DNA from: Chlorops oryzae
Lineage: Eukaryota; Arthropoda; Insecta; Diptera; Chloropidae
Reading direction: 5' to 3'
Length of the DNA: 64,000 bases
Assembly: GCA_020466095.1 (NCBI GenBank)
Contig: CM035806.1
Location: 20,493,571-20,557,570, forward strand
The translations under genes were made by a program, and so were the position numbers. This document shows positions 48,323 to 59,693 of the stretch, piece by piece. The notes beneath the pieces are model-generated. The model was not told the DNA's origin. It saw only the letters and a list, made by a program, of their open reading frames with translations, and did no database searches. Within the stretch, counting starts at the first letter, position 1. Each line of letters opens with the position of its first letter.

Positions 48323-50353
48323 TTGAGCATGAAAAAAAAGCTGAAAAATGAACTGCGATCACTTTTTTATGCTTAGGTTTTTTTATTATCAGAACAAATG
48401 GGTTAATGTCAAAGACAAGCTTAGAATCCAATGAGGTATGTGTAGCATATTTCTCCTGCGTATCGGATTTTGATTGAATTTCAATTCTTTTAGCTTCCGT
48501 TTCGAAACCCATAAAAACGCGTTCCTCAAGATATCCATTCTTAAAAAAAAAAGCCTTAAAAAATTTCCTTGGCGAAAAAAATAAATTCACCTCAAATCTA
48601 TTGCTAATCTTCAATCTCTCTGTCCATCGGAATATCCAATCAACTATCAAAGCATTGAGTTCAATCTCATTGTCTCATTTCCAGCTATGTATTAACCCGT
48701 CTGTCTTATTAAGTGCACAATAAATTCGTTTTCCTGCCAGATTCCTGAACGTTTCTGAAGGCAACATGAAATCGAAAGATGTCAGAAGACTCATCATTAT
48801 TGGCAAAAAAAAAAAAAAAAAAATATTAACCGGTACTCAACAGTGTTTCTTATCGAGTCTTGTTTTCCGTTTCCTTAAACTTTTTGACCTTTGTTTGTTT
48901 CATTTGAATGCCACTTTCATTCTTTTCGTAAGCTAAGCTCCTTAAGCCATTGACTGCGACAATACAAGAATATCCAATCAGGAAATTGAAACAGAAAGAC
49001 AAGAGAACAGAGAGATTTTCTTAAATGGAGATTGAAAGAAGAGAGCCTTGCATTAAATTACCTGACAGCTGAACGGCTGTCTCCGCAACGCATCATTGGG
49101 GAACGTAAAAACAGAGAAGCTTTCGACTTTGTCTTTTATTGCATCACGACCTTGTCTCATTGTATATTGTTTTTTCTTATGCCTCTGGTGGATTGGGTTT
49201 TATTTTATGGTCACCCCTCATCTCAATCACGACGAAGAAACTCCTTTAATTTCTTTGAACATAATAATTTCGTTATCTGCTCAATGCGGTGAGCCTTAAG
49301 CTTTTTCAAATTATTATTTGTCCTTTCGAAAGTAGTTGTTTAGAGCTCTCATCTTTTGCTTTGTGCTTATGCGTTCGACTGTTTTCCCCATTTTATTTAA
49401 ATTCGTTTAAAATACGCAAACATTGAGAGTCCTTTTTTATATAAACGAAATTTTTCATTTTTACCAAATCGATTTTTTTTTACATATTTCAGACTTATGT
49501 TGTTGAGCTTCAAAACATTTTAAGTATTTCGGACAAAATATGAACGATCACTCCTTGAAGCTTTGTTTATCAATATAAGTATGCACTCCTGCCCAGGCCG
49601 TAGGAAACCGCTTCAATAAAAATTTTTTTTTTTTTTTTTGTTATTTAGAAGGCCAAAGTTGATAAGAAAAGTCCATTTGGATGTCCCGGGGGAAATATGC
49701 TTTAAACTTGTGTTATTTGTACATAAATTTAGCACTTAATTGATGAATTGATTCCATTTTCCTGTTCAGATGCTGAAATCCAAATCGAAAATGTTTCATT
49801 TGCACTTTCGCCAGTAGAAACTTAGCCATTTTTATTTTACAATTTCCTGCCAATTTGTGTGGAAAATCTGTTCCGGTTTCTCTACATAAATTGTTAATGT
49901 TTCCAGTTTCGAAGTGCAAACATTAATTCTTCATTTCAAGTTGGTACATATGTACATACTGTAGGTATATGTACTTGAAATTGATCGAAATCCCTAATGC
50001 CCGTCCGCCCGTTTCTTTTCCTTAAATCGAGAGGAATTTCCAACAACAGAGAAGAACGTATTCTGACGTATACTATTACCACTCAAACATAAATCTGTAA
50101 CAGAATTCTCGGTTTGAATAACCATAAATTGACATATTCAGGCTAATAATCGTTTGAAACAAAAGCTTTCAAATCGAACGATTAAAATTAATCCTGGCAC
50201 TTGAGTTTTAGGCGAAGTGATTTCCTTTTCTGAGAAATATTTGCTCAATACTCGTACCTTCAATTAGAGCATTTTTTTTTTCATCTCTATGCAAAACACA
50301 AGAGAGTTAGATTTGTATAAGAATGAAGGGTAATACATATCTTTAATATAAGT
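48323..50353. other. Non-genic AT-rich DNA
   Basis: No supported gene. Poly-A at 48808-48826 and poly-T at 49622-49639. Two palindromic GGTACATATGTACATAC sequences lie near 49942. Confidence 0.5.
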
Positions 50354-50613
50354 ATATCTTTGAATAGCACAAGAGAAGTAAAGCACAGCATGGCCGCAAG
50401 AAAGCGTAGTTGAAACTTCCCTGGAGAAATTTTAACTAGTGCTGTACTAGTCCTTTACTAGTGCAAAAGCCACCAGTACTAACATATCTTTGAATAGCAC
50501 AAGAGAAGTAAAGCACAGCATGGCCGCAAAAAAGCGTAGTTGAAACTTCCCTGTAGAAATTTTAACTAGTGCTGTACTAGTACTTTACTAGTGCAAAAGC
50601 CATCAGTACTTGT
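50354..50613. repeat. 130-bp tandem duplication
   Basis: The unit from ATATCTTTGAATAGCACAAG to GCAAAAGCCACCAGTACT (50354-50483) is repeated at 50484-50613 with only a few substitutions. Each unit joins about 75 bp of flank to the first 55 bp of repeat Y (CCCTGTAGAAATTTTAACTA). Confidence 0.85.
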
Positions 50614-50790
50614 TCTTTTCTATAGCCTCGCCCATATAAAATTCTGTAGAAAATCAATATAACATCTGTACGGGAAACCACTAGACCAGTATGCACCAGA
50701 ATTATTCTAGTACTTTTATAGGCAATTGGGTAAATTTATACCAGTTAAATACTAGTGCTGTTTATGGGACAAAGGTACCAGATTAGTTGA
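50565..50790. mobile_element. ACTAGT-rich MITE Y, truncated copy 2
   Basis: Matches 24508-24720: CCATATAAAATTCTGT, AATATAACATCTGTACGGGA, AGTATGCACCAGAATTATTC, CAATTGGGTAAATTTATACC. The right terminus is absent. Confidence 0.6.
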
Positions 50791-50924
50791 TATGTTTTCC
50801 TTTTTTTTTTAAGCACATCGTGGGAAAAAACATTTATGTTCAGTCACTATCGATTGATTTATAGTTCAATTTTTTTTTTTTTTTCGAAATCTTAACACAA
50901 AAACTAGTTCCTTTCATAACACGG

Positions 50925-51240
50925 TGCAACACATAAAATGTTGTCGAATATTTGACTGCAATTTCTGAAAGCGCTCGGTGAGTATACCAACTTCCTATAC
51001 TTATTTTACTTAGATTTTATCGATTTCTTTTTTAAATCGATCTCAAAAAGTGCGGGCGAGAATTAAGTTGCGCACTTAATTATGGAAATATCTCGCAAAG
51101 CGTTTAATATTTCTCTTTCCTATTTATGACAAAGTTTTTGCACTGGACTCTCATAAAAAAAAGTTTCAGTAACTGGCCCGAAATAACTCCGCCTAGTATT
51201 TACAAATTGCAATAATATCGAAAATTGTACGATTTTTTCA
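50925..51240. repeat. Dispersed repeat X, copy 2
   Basis: Same blocks as 23818-24135, including GCGAGAATTAAGTTGCGCAC, ATATCTCGCAAAGCG and ATGACAAAGTTTTTGC. It lies to the right of repeat Y here but to the left of it at 24 kb. Confidence 0.55.
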
Positions 51241-51659
51241 CCTCTTTTTAATTTTTATAGCCCATAGTTCCCAAGCCAATATGAATATTTTGGAATTTTT
51301 TCTATTTAAATATGATAAAATTATTACTAAACAGACTTCTTTCAAGTACACGAACTCTATCGTCGGTCGTCTTCTTAATACAGTTATCCACTTCGAAACT
51401 TGAACAATTTAGTTGCGTGCCACAAAATCAGACGTAAAACAAGTTATAATAATTTCGACCTTTTTGAGTATCTCGAACTGGTTTTTACAAAATCACAAAC
51501 GCAAATGGTTTCAAGAATTTCGTGAAAATAATTTGATATTAGTGCTGCATTGTTTTTTTTTTTAAAAATGTTCAGAACGTTTTGAAAATCTTGCCAAGCC
51601 AAAAAGGGATTGAAGAGAATTTATTATTTCGTTGTGCATCTCAAATAAATTTCTTGAAG
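51241..51659. other. Non-genic AT-rich DNA
   Basis: No supported gene. Confidence 0.45.
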
Positions 51660-51905
51660 TTTAAGACTCAGGACTAGGTCTGTCACAAAATCAAACTGCC
51701 TAACCGAGCACTTTTCAGATATACTAAGTGAAACTTAAATTTGAGCGAAACCTCGTATAGTTCCTCAAAAATAAAAGTGTCACAGTGTACATTTCCATAA
51801 AAAATCTATTTCTATGGCCCTATGATCTTAAAGACCTCAAAAAAAATTTGCTGCTATTAATTAAAGCAAGCTACTATAACAGCCTTAGTTTACGTCTTGA
51901 ATTTT
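51660..51905 (+). mobile_element. Decayed DINE-1-like 3' fragment
   Basis: ACTAGGTCTGTCACAAAATC, AGTGAAACTTAAATTTGAGC, GGCCCTATGATCTTAAAGAC and CTATAACAGCCTTAGTTTAC align in order with the second half of full copies but with many deletions. Confidence 0.45.
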
Positions 51906-52895
51906 ACGGCATAGATCCAGGCCAATACATATTTTGAGGATGTTTTTTATTAAATTCACATTCACAATTTCAAGTTCGCCTGCTGACTGCCAATCAAGCG
52001 ACCAGTTGACCTAGTTAATTTATAATGTTTCAAAAGCATTTTTCATCTATCTGTCTATAAAGCTCAATTTGTTAACATCTGTGCTTATCTACGATTTCGC
52101 GATAACGTTTGTAGGTAATTCTATGGATTTTCAATTTATATAATTAAATGGAATTACTGCGTATTGTGACCTAAGCTTAATAGTAGAATGGAAAATGGAG
52201 CGTAATGCAACTGAAATTTAAAATGAATAAAAAATCAAAAATTAATAGCCTATTGGCTTCATGTGCATCCTTTCCCCGGTATTCTAGTTGAAAAAATCTT
52301 TCTGTGGTCGCTTTATGGAGTAATTAAAAAGATTTATGTCATAGCGTTTTAAAATTCATTGAATTTTCATTTTAAGTTCTGTTTTCTAGGGGAATTTTTT
52401 TTTTTTTTTTTTACAATTTACTCGTAAGATAGACAAACAGACAACAGGATGCATTTCATGTTTTATTTTCAATTAAATTTGCATGAAAGTACTGTTCATT
52501 GTAAGCCGGAAGTTGAAAAATCACGAGTCCTCAATGAAAGAGTTTTTAAATATTTTAATGAATATTAATTCTTTAATATGCCATATGGCTTTTACAGCTA
52601 TGGCAATTATATGGCTACTATTCTGCGAAGCATAGCAATTAAATAATGATTACTAATTGTAATCAATAGCAATTATCTACATTTATTGAAATGTTGAAAT
52701 AATTGATTAAGTAGATACTATTTTGTTTTTTGCTGGGCCCAATAATCAAATGATTACGATTACAAGTAACCGAATTGTGGTCGCGATTACTTGGGACTAC
52801 TAAAACTGAACAAAAATAATCAATAGAAATCGAATAAATCATCCGAATACTTCTCTTAATCTCTCTTAATTAAACTTCTCGAAATGTATTGTGAT
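51906..52895. other. Non-genic AT-rich DNA
   Basis: No supported gene. Poly-T at 52397-52412. Repeated AGCAATTA/AATAATGATTAC motifs near 52600-52680. Confidence 0.45.
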
Positions 52896-53322
52896 TAGTG
52901 ACGCAACGAATATTCGGTTACTATTCAGTATTCGGCCTCTTTCTCCAATATTCGGTATTCAGCCGAATATTTAAAATATTCGGCCGAATACCGAATAGTG
53001 CTATGAGAAAACCAGCAGTAACTAAAAATTAAATTTTTCTCATAATAAATTAAATAAATTTGATTAAAGAGAATTAAAAATACAGCAGATATGTCTTTTA
53101 ATCTTTAATTTAAGTATTTATACTAGCTTATTTTTAATTTTCTTTGAAAACATTGAAAACAGAAGGTAAATTTTTCAGTGGCAGCTTTTTTCTTGACACC
53201 ATATGGTCGCGAGTAGGCCCAAGTTGTCTTTACTACGTACCGAATATTCGTTGTTCGGCCGAGAGGTTCACCGAATATTCGGTACTCAGTATTCGGCCAA
53301 ATCAATATTCGTGGCATCAATA
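52896..53322. mobile_element. hAT-like MITE with 8-bp target duplication
   Basis: 427 bp flanked on both sides by ATTGTGAT (52888-52895 and 53323-53330). Left end TAGTGACGCAACGAATATTC; right-end complement TATTGATGCCACGAATATTG. The interior has strong palindromes such as CCGAATATTTAAAATATTCGG around 52962-52983. An 8-bp duplication is diagnostic of hAT elements. No transposase is present. A relative lies at 16131-16260. Confidence 0.8.
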
Positions 53323-53668
53323 ATTGTGATGTACGAATTGTTGACCATATGCTGACCTAAACGCAATTTGAACATGATACAGCCAGAACCAGGAGCCCCA
53401 GAATCGAGTGGAGCGATTCTGTCTGCTCTTGGGAGTCTGTGCGGTTGTAGGAGATTTGCTACGGCTGTAATAATTAGTAGAAAAGGATAGTCCCGAATCT
53501 CGACCAAGGATTCCGACATTTCTAACGCTCACTTTGAAGATTAGTACCTACTCTATAGTGGTATTTTTTTTTACGCACTGAGTGTGATGGAGCAAAGCCC
53601 ATCGGAGCAAGTGTTCCCAAATAAAGTGCACTTTTGAACCTTCCGACTGTGTATTAGTTCTACATAAG
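53323..53668. other. Non-genic spacer
   Basis: Overlapping short frames but no supported gene. Confidence 0.4.
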
Positions 53669-53950
53669 TATACCGCACATGTGCTTCAATAGTGTCACAA
53701 TTCAAAATTTGGCAAATTAGGGTTAATGGAAGAAACGTGTTCACAGTTCACATGTCTACCTAATAGCACACTTCTATTTAGTTGTATTTTTTTTTTTATT
53801 TTTATTGAAAGTCAGAGCGAAAAACAGTTATGTCAGTCTCTTCGCCATACAAATGCACCTAGACTGGCATCGAAACTGAAACTGAAACTGTGTTTTGTGA
53901 AAAATTGCAAATTTTGAGTTACGACACTATTGAAGCACATGTGCGATATG
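53669..53950. mobile_element. 282-bp MITE, relative of 10.1-11.3 kb element
   Basis: TATACCGCACATGTGCTTCA, then ATAGTGTCACAATTCAAAATTTG, at the left pairs with CAAATTTTGAGTTACGACAC and TATTGAAGCACATGTGCGATATG at the right. Arms are about 43 bp. The element has a short T run inside (53788-53798) where its larger relative has hundreds of bases of CT. Confidence 0.75.
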
Positions 53951-55020
53951 TTAATTCAAAACATCAAAACGCAATAATGAAAATCGATTCGATTTGTTGA
54001 TTTTACACCAACATGCACACAGCACATATGAACAGCCAACATATGTTTGCGGCTGTAAAAGGTTAAAACGTTAAAACGAAAATGAAAAAAATGAAATAAA
54101 AATGAATATGCTAACGATTGCCATTAAGAGAATATTGCGAGAGAAGAAGAAGAAAAAAGAAATGCAAAATATTATTGTATTCGCGATATAAGGAAGCGAT
54201 AATGACAGCGTAATGGAAATATTGTGCTCTAAGAGGAGCATTTAATTTAAGTAATTGAAATCATGGAAAATGATATAAAGAAGACGAAGAATGAAGAAGG
54301 AATGGGAAAAGGAAATGGAAATGGAAAATGGAAAAAGACGGAACACAAGGACGTCTTCGTTGAGAGTTGAGCATTATGGAAGTCATTATCACAGACGTCT
54401 AGCCAACCAGATCCTTGAGCCCTGTTTTCATTGCTCTTGCGTGCGCAAATACGACAAGATAATTTTATCGCTGGCACTTCTAACTCCGAGTTGGGCACAT
54501 AAAATTAATGAAGCATGACACTCTATTTTTCAGTGCTTTGCTTTTATGAATATCCGTCGGATGTAATTGAATTATTTAAGTTGGCGCCACAACCATGCAT
54601 AGCTGGAGGATTGCATATATGTATGTATGTATGTATGTATGCATGCATGTTTGTGTGTGTGTGTGCATATGTGAGGTAATTTTTTTTTTTTTTTTTTTGA
54701 ACAATGCCAGTAATGGGAGATATTGCAAGTTGATAAAGTGAATTAAAGCGAAACAAATTGAGTTCGGAAAAAAATGAATAAAAAAGAAAGGAAAAATATT
54801 GTTTTAAAAAAAAAAACCTTTTTCTTGCAGCATTATTTTCTATGCTAGATTTATCTTGAGACAGCAAACATTCGGAATTATTAAAGAATCATAAACGACT
54901 CCTAATTCATAATCGGCGCCCCCATGACGGGCTCTTTAAGAGAGTCTGAAAATCTTAGAGTCCAATATGAGTCCTTTTCCTTAAGAGTCGTCGATATACT
55001 TATGACTCAAATTCAAACAT
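53951..55020. other. Non-genic DNA with short repeats
   Basis: GAAGAAGAAG/AATGGAAATGG repeats near 54145 and 54305, ATGTATGTATGTATG at 54619-54645 followed by (GT)n, and a T run at 54680-54698. No supported gene is present. Confidence 0.45.
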
Positions 55021-55530
55021 CCTTCAGGCCCATTTCACGATTCTGGACTCAAGTTCGTTTTTAAATCCTATTTTTCCTGAGGTTAAACCGCTAATAAGGT
55101 ATAACAAATGTACCACAGATTTGAAGTAAATTGATCGAGGATTTAAAAAAAAATTAAAAAAGCATGTGTTAATTGGACCTTTTCCATACCAAAATGGCTC
55201 CCAAAGTAAAATAATTGAAAATTTTTTCAGAATTTTTGACTTTGAGCGTTTATTTTTCACACAATAACTGCAGTTTTGACCATCAATTCAATTTTTCCCA
55301 AAAGCCTGTACAATTGGCTTTCAAACCGCATAACATTTTTTTTTCTACAGTAAGCCACTAGCGTGGGAGAATTGTTTTTCTGGACTTAGTGCGAAAAAAC
55401 TTTAAGGCCCTATAACTCCTCAAGGGTGCATTTGCGACCCCCCCCCTCCCATACGATTTTTGGTTCGTCTTGACCCCCTCTATCACCACCCTTCGGATGT
55501 ACACCGTTATGGGAAACACCCTGTATATAC
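55021..55530. mobile_element. Possible DNA-transposon remnant ending CACCCTGTATA
   Basis: The right edge reads GGGAAACACCCTGTATATAC (55511-55530), a common fly/insect mariner-MITE-like terminus. Upstream GTATGGGAGGGGGGG-type sequence (complement, 55437-55456) recalls the interior of the 39.2 kb foldback. No left terminus is identified. Confidence 0.25.
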
Positions 55531-56044
55531 ATATGTGTTCACACAATTATAAAGTCTAACCTACCTGCTCCAGAATTCCAGCAAGAGTTTCATTAAAAAA
55601 AAAAGCAGCCCAAAAATCCTTAATTGCACTGCATTGAAATGAATTTAGTAATGGAAAAGTTTTTTTCCTTTCCTTTTCTTTTAATGCCATTATATGGTAT
55701 GAATGATCTCGAATTTTATGAGAAAATCTTTGGCATTTAATTTTTGAGAATATATCAATTTAGATGCTCTACACAGCATTAAATTCGAAATCCAACGATA
55801 ACACGTCACGAAATGCAACTAACTTTCCTTCATGCTATCCAATAATTTTTTTTGTCCTTCGACTTTGAATTCAACCTTTCTCATTTATTCCGTCTCAGTG
55901 AAATAAATCTCTTGAAAAATGAGAATTTTACACCAATATCCATTGCTGTACTGTAGCAGCACCAGCACCAGCAGCAGCATCGCTATCGGGTAGAGCAACA
56001 GCCTCCTGAAGGCATAGCCATCCACATCCGTTGGCTTGCGGTAG
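55531..56044. other. Non-genic spacer
   Basis: A short CAGCACCAGCAGCAGCA run lies at 55960-55978. No supported gene is present. Confidence 0.4.
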
Positions 56045-56170
56045 ACAGGAAGCAATCAATTCTGCACTAGCCACAAATAAAATGGACAATACAACACTTT
56101 TGAAGAGGTGTTGTCACTCAGGAGTTTCGAAGTATCAAAGCAAATGCCGTTAGTCGATAGCAACGTGTCC
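56045..56170. repeat. Segment P1', partner of 3745-3945
   Basis: GGAAGCAATCAATTCTGC, AGCCACAAATAAAATGG, GTTGTCACTC-AGGAGTTTC and CCGTTAGTCG align in order with the left-hand copy. Confidence 0.45.
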
Positions 56171-57013
56171 TTTGTCTGTCACAGAGAAAAATGAATTAAA
56201 ATCAAACGCTGCGAAGGGAGATATTCCTCAAATAGTTTTTTTTTTTCGTAATTTTCATTTTTTTTTGTAATTTTTTTTTTTTTTTTGTCATTTTATTTGC
56301 GAATTAAAAAAGAAATATTCGAGAAAGATTTACGCGAAATTTTGCGAAATAAAAAAATGAATCTTTTTAAGGGAGCAGAGTAGTTTAAAAGCAGTTTAGG
56401 TCCTGTTATAACAGCATTTGTTGGATTACGAAATTTCAATATTTGATCTAAATTAGAGAGTGGAAATTTTAACCTTTGATTCCGAGGCCAAGGCTTATTT
56501 GAAGTCAAATGTTTTCCCGTGCTCTGAATACTGTATCCCGGCTGGAAATTGCCTAGAGAAGTCTAGTTACTAGCTTGGGCCTATCTAGAACCGAAAGAGA
56601 AAATTTGCGACAAAACTTTTTTTATAATTCTCACTTAGCTTAAATTCTTGGAAATATAAACCGAGTACTTTCTGTGTTGAGCGTATGTAGGAGTGTAGGT
56701 CAGTATTGTATGGTAGGTCATAAAGGACTATAAGTTTAACTGTCGGCGTCGAAAAAGCTCTACTGCATATATTACTATATATGTCACTCTCATAGATTTT
56801 AGGCGGGACAATTCGCGCCAGTTAGAAAGAGATGTTACTCGGCAGGCAAAAAAAGAGCGAGAGAGAAATACTTTTGGTGAGTACCTAAGTGAAAACTGCT
56901 CATTTTGGTGGGTACACAAGACCGTGTTGAAAAGAGCCAAAATTGAAACGGCTCCTGAGTGCCATATATAGTTATATATGCTCTACTGCGATCGAGAAAT
57001 TCACTCTAGGCTG

Positions 57014-57649
57014 TAGGGATGGGCAATATGGGAAAATACATCGATATATATCGTATCGATTTATTTAAAAAGCATTCGAAATTGAAACGATACTATCTGG
57101 GGAAAAAATGTCGAGTTTTCGATATATCTACATTATAAATACCAATTAAAAATTACTATTGTACTAAAATACAGTACAGTGTACCTTCTGCTTAAGGAGA
57201 ACCGTCCTAAGCGGACACTACTCTAAACTGACAGATTTCAGGATTTCTAGTGCTCCTGCTTCTCAAATCTTTCCTTTTAAGCGAACACCTCTGTTAAGCG
57301 GACAGATCTTTCGGTCCCGTAGGTATTTGCTTAAGACAGAGTACACTGTACATATTTTAGACGAAATTGGAGTGTGCAAAAGGACGTTTTCGAGTTCTCA
57401 GATGGAATGATAAGATATGATACGATAAGATAAGACATGCACGATTAAAATGCCGCTTTATATCCAAGAGAAATAAGTGTGAAGCACATGTTTACAACGG
57501 CAGACATATACAAAATATCGCTTTCGATGTCGGGAAAAGTATATCGATGTACGATATACCGCCGAGCAAAAATATCGGCATAAATTTTCGATATATCGTT
57601 TTAAAAATATCGATGTTTTGATATATCGATGTTTTTTTGCCCATCCCTA
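57014..57649. mobile_element. hAT-like element with nested MITE
   Basis: Ends TAGGGATGGGCAA and the complement TTTTTTTGCCCATCCCTA. The flanking octamers CTAGGCTG (57006-57013) and GTAGGCAG (57650-57657) agree at 6 of 8 positions, fitting a decayed hAT duplication. The interior is rich in ATCGATATATCG palindromes. A separate 172-bp MITE sits inside at 57177-57348. Confidence 0.7.
57177..57348. mobile_element. Nested Tc1/pogo-like palindromic MITE
   Basis: TA-CAGTGTACCTTCTGCTTAAG to TAAGACAGAGTACACTG-TA. It is the same family as 20528-20669 (CTGTTAAGCGGACAGAT, GGTCCCGTAGGTATTTGC) and is inserted into the hAT-like element, so it is younger than that host. Confidence 0.75.
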
Positions 57650-57777
57650 GTAGGCAGGAATAGGAAATTTAACAAATTGGAGAAATTCACCAAAAAGCTA
57701 CCAACAACAATACGGGTAGACACAAAGTGGCACTATGATGCCGCTTGCAAAAAAATTATCAAAGAAACCCGGCGTCG

Positions 57778-59098
57778 CACAGTGGGGCATCAGTGGAAAA
57801 AATAGGATATTTCAACTTTTGAATTTCAAAATTTTAATGATTTACTTTTGTAAAGAAATATTTGGATATGAGGAATTCAACATTCTTTTTTATGAAAATT
57901 GAACTTTTTTATTAAAAAAAACTAACAAAATGTTTTTTATTAAATTTCAGATTAAAATCGTAGTCCAAATAGAGAACATTTTTTATGTGAAAACCCAACG
58001 CTATTGCCTTTGATTTATTTTTTGGTGGAAACATAGCAATTACTCTTTCATGTAAAAAAAAAATTTATTAACTTGAAAAGTTCAGAATAATAATTAATAA
58101 TTAGCAGAAATTGGAGTAAAAAATATTGCAACTTTCATTTTTTTGTTGGAAAAAAATTTATTGCTTTGCTTGTAACAGGGTACTTACTATATACAAATGA
58201 ATAGGTACTTCTATATTCTTTCAATCAAACAATAAAAAATTAGCACTTCATAAACTTTTCTGTAACGTAACATCGTTATTTTTCAATTTTTTTAAATCAG
58301 TTTTCACAGAATATTACCATACAAGATTTAAAAAAAGTAAAGACAAAAAATTACGCTCAGAAAAGTTAACGCCAAAATTAACATTTTAGAACGTCGTTGG
58401 CGCTGAAATTGATTAACTAACCAGCGTTTAACCATTAGCGTAACTTTGCAATTATGTATAGCAATTATTTTTTTAAAAAAATTTATTAAGATTGAAGAGT
58501 AAGAAAATTTATATACATTTTCCAGAAATGTAGATAAAAAATATTCAATTCTCATTTTTTTTGGAATAACACTTTGTGCTTTGCATTGCTGCTTTACTAA
58601 AAAGGAAGGTCGGCATATTTCAATATAAACAAAAATTATTCGTATGATTTCGAAGGCTAATATCGTTCGCGGAATGCTGTTGAGGGTATGATCTTCTTTT
58701 GAATGGACACAGCCAATGTTTAAGCTCTTGGAAAAAATTAAAATTCTTTAATTTATGTGAAAATTCCATATAATGCTAGATAGGAAATAAAAACATTTAA
58801 AAAATTTAACTTTCGATGGGCGTTAAACCCAAAGTAGGCGTGGCAGCCCCAATATTTTTAGCTTTTTTTTTGAAGAGAACTCATTTAAGAAGTGTCTCGA
58901 ATTTCAAGTCCCTAGGTCTAAAAATAAAAATTTTGACTTGTGCACTTATATAGGAGGTGGGCGTGGCAGTGAGTGGATTTCCAAGATTTTTTCAAAATAT
59001 TTTAATTTAGCCCACAGAAGTGTTTCTGAAAAATTTCAATGCTCTACGACCTCTCCTTCTATTTTTTTCCAAAAAATATATGGAGCGGCCCCCCTGTG
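57778..59098. mobile_element. Transib-like element T2 with 12/23 RSS-like ends
   Basis: 1,321 bp flanked by identical CGTCG (57773-57777 and 59099-59103). Left end: heptamer CACAGTG (57778-57784), 12-bp spacer, AAAAAATAG (57797-57805). Right end read inward: heptamer CACAGGG (59098-59092), 23-bp spacer, AAAAAAATA (59068-59060). Transib is the transposon group related to RAG1, known for CACWRTG heptamers, A-rich nonamers and 5-bp GC-rich duplications. The sequence match to that pattern is direct; the family call is inference. No transposase frame is present. Interior features include two GGCGTGGCAG motifs (58848 and 58962). Confidence 0.65.
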
Positions 59099-59693
59099 CG
59101 TCGGTTCGGTTTTTTATATAGCTTTTAAAATTAATTCTTTAATAAATGTAGGTTGAAGTCTTTTTGCCTAATGTGTACTAATGTTTTCATTCAATAATAA
59201 ATTGACATACATTTTTTTTAATAAGGCTACGAATTTGATTGTGTTTAGAATGTAGCATTGTTACTAAAGCAGTGTGATTTAAAAGTTATATGGATGGTGT
59301 AAGACTAAGAAAACAACTTCTATTACTCCTTTTTACTGAGTTTACTTGATAATTTTTATGTTTTTGAAGTTTTTTCATATCATGTTATTAGTTTGGTAGA
59401 TATTTTAATATATAGCGCACTGGAATATCTCCCAAAATAAAAAATTAAAGTGTCAATGCAAAAACACCTCATTTCACCAGAGCAGAAGCTAAATATTTCG
59501 ATGGCATAGCATGCTTCTCTTTTCCTCATGCTATATACATACCTATGTTGAAGCAGCGTAGCTCTAACACATTGCAGAGATTAGGAGGAAGAAGAGTTAG
59601 AGCTATAGTTCTATATGGCGCTAGCTAGACCTTACTAGCTAAGCCCAAGATAAAAACTAGCTAGCGCCGAGGTAGAATTTCCAGCCGGGATGT

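Larger units (their letters stand above)
56536..59693. mobile_element. Composite 3.2-kb element with CCCGGCTGGAAATT ends
   Basis: TATCCCGGCTGGAAATTG at the left (from 56534) and AATTTCCAGCCGGGATG at the right (59677-59693) are inverted. Subterminal CTAGTTACTAGCTTGGG at the left matches the complement of CCCAAGATAAAAACTAG and the CTAGCTAG-rich right end. A hAT-like element and a Transib-like element are inserted within. No transposase frame remains. Confidence 0.5.

Noticed and set aside
56655..56735. Possible decayed DINE-1-like 5' end
   Set aside because: ACTTTCTGTGTTGAGCGTAT resembles the start of the element, but the match does not continue convincingly.
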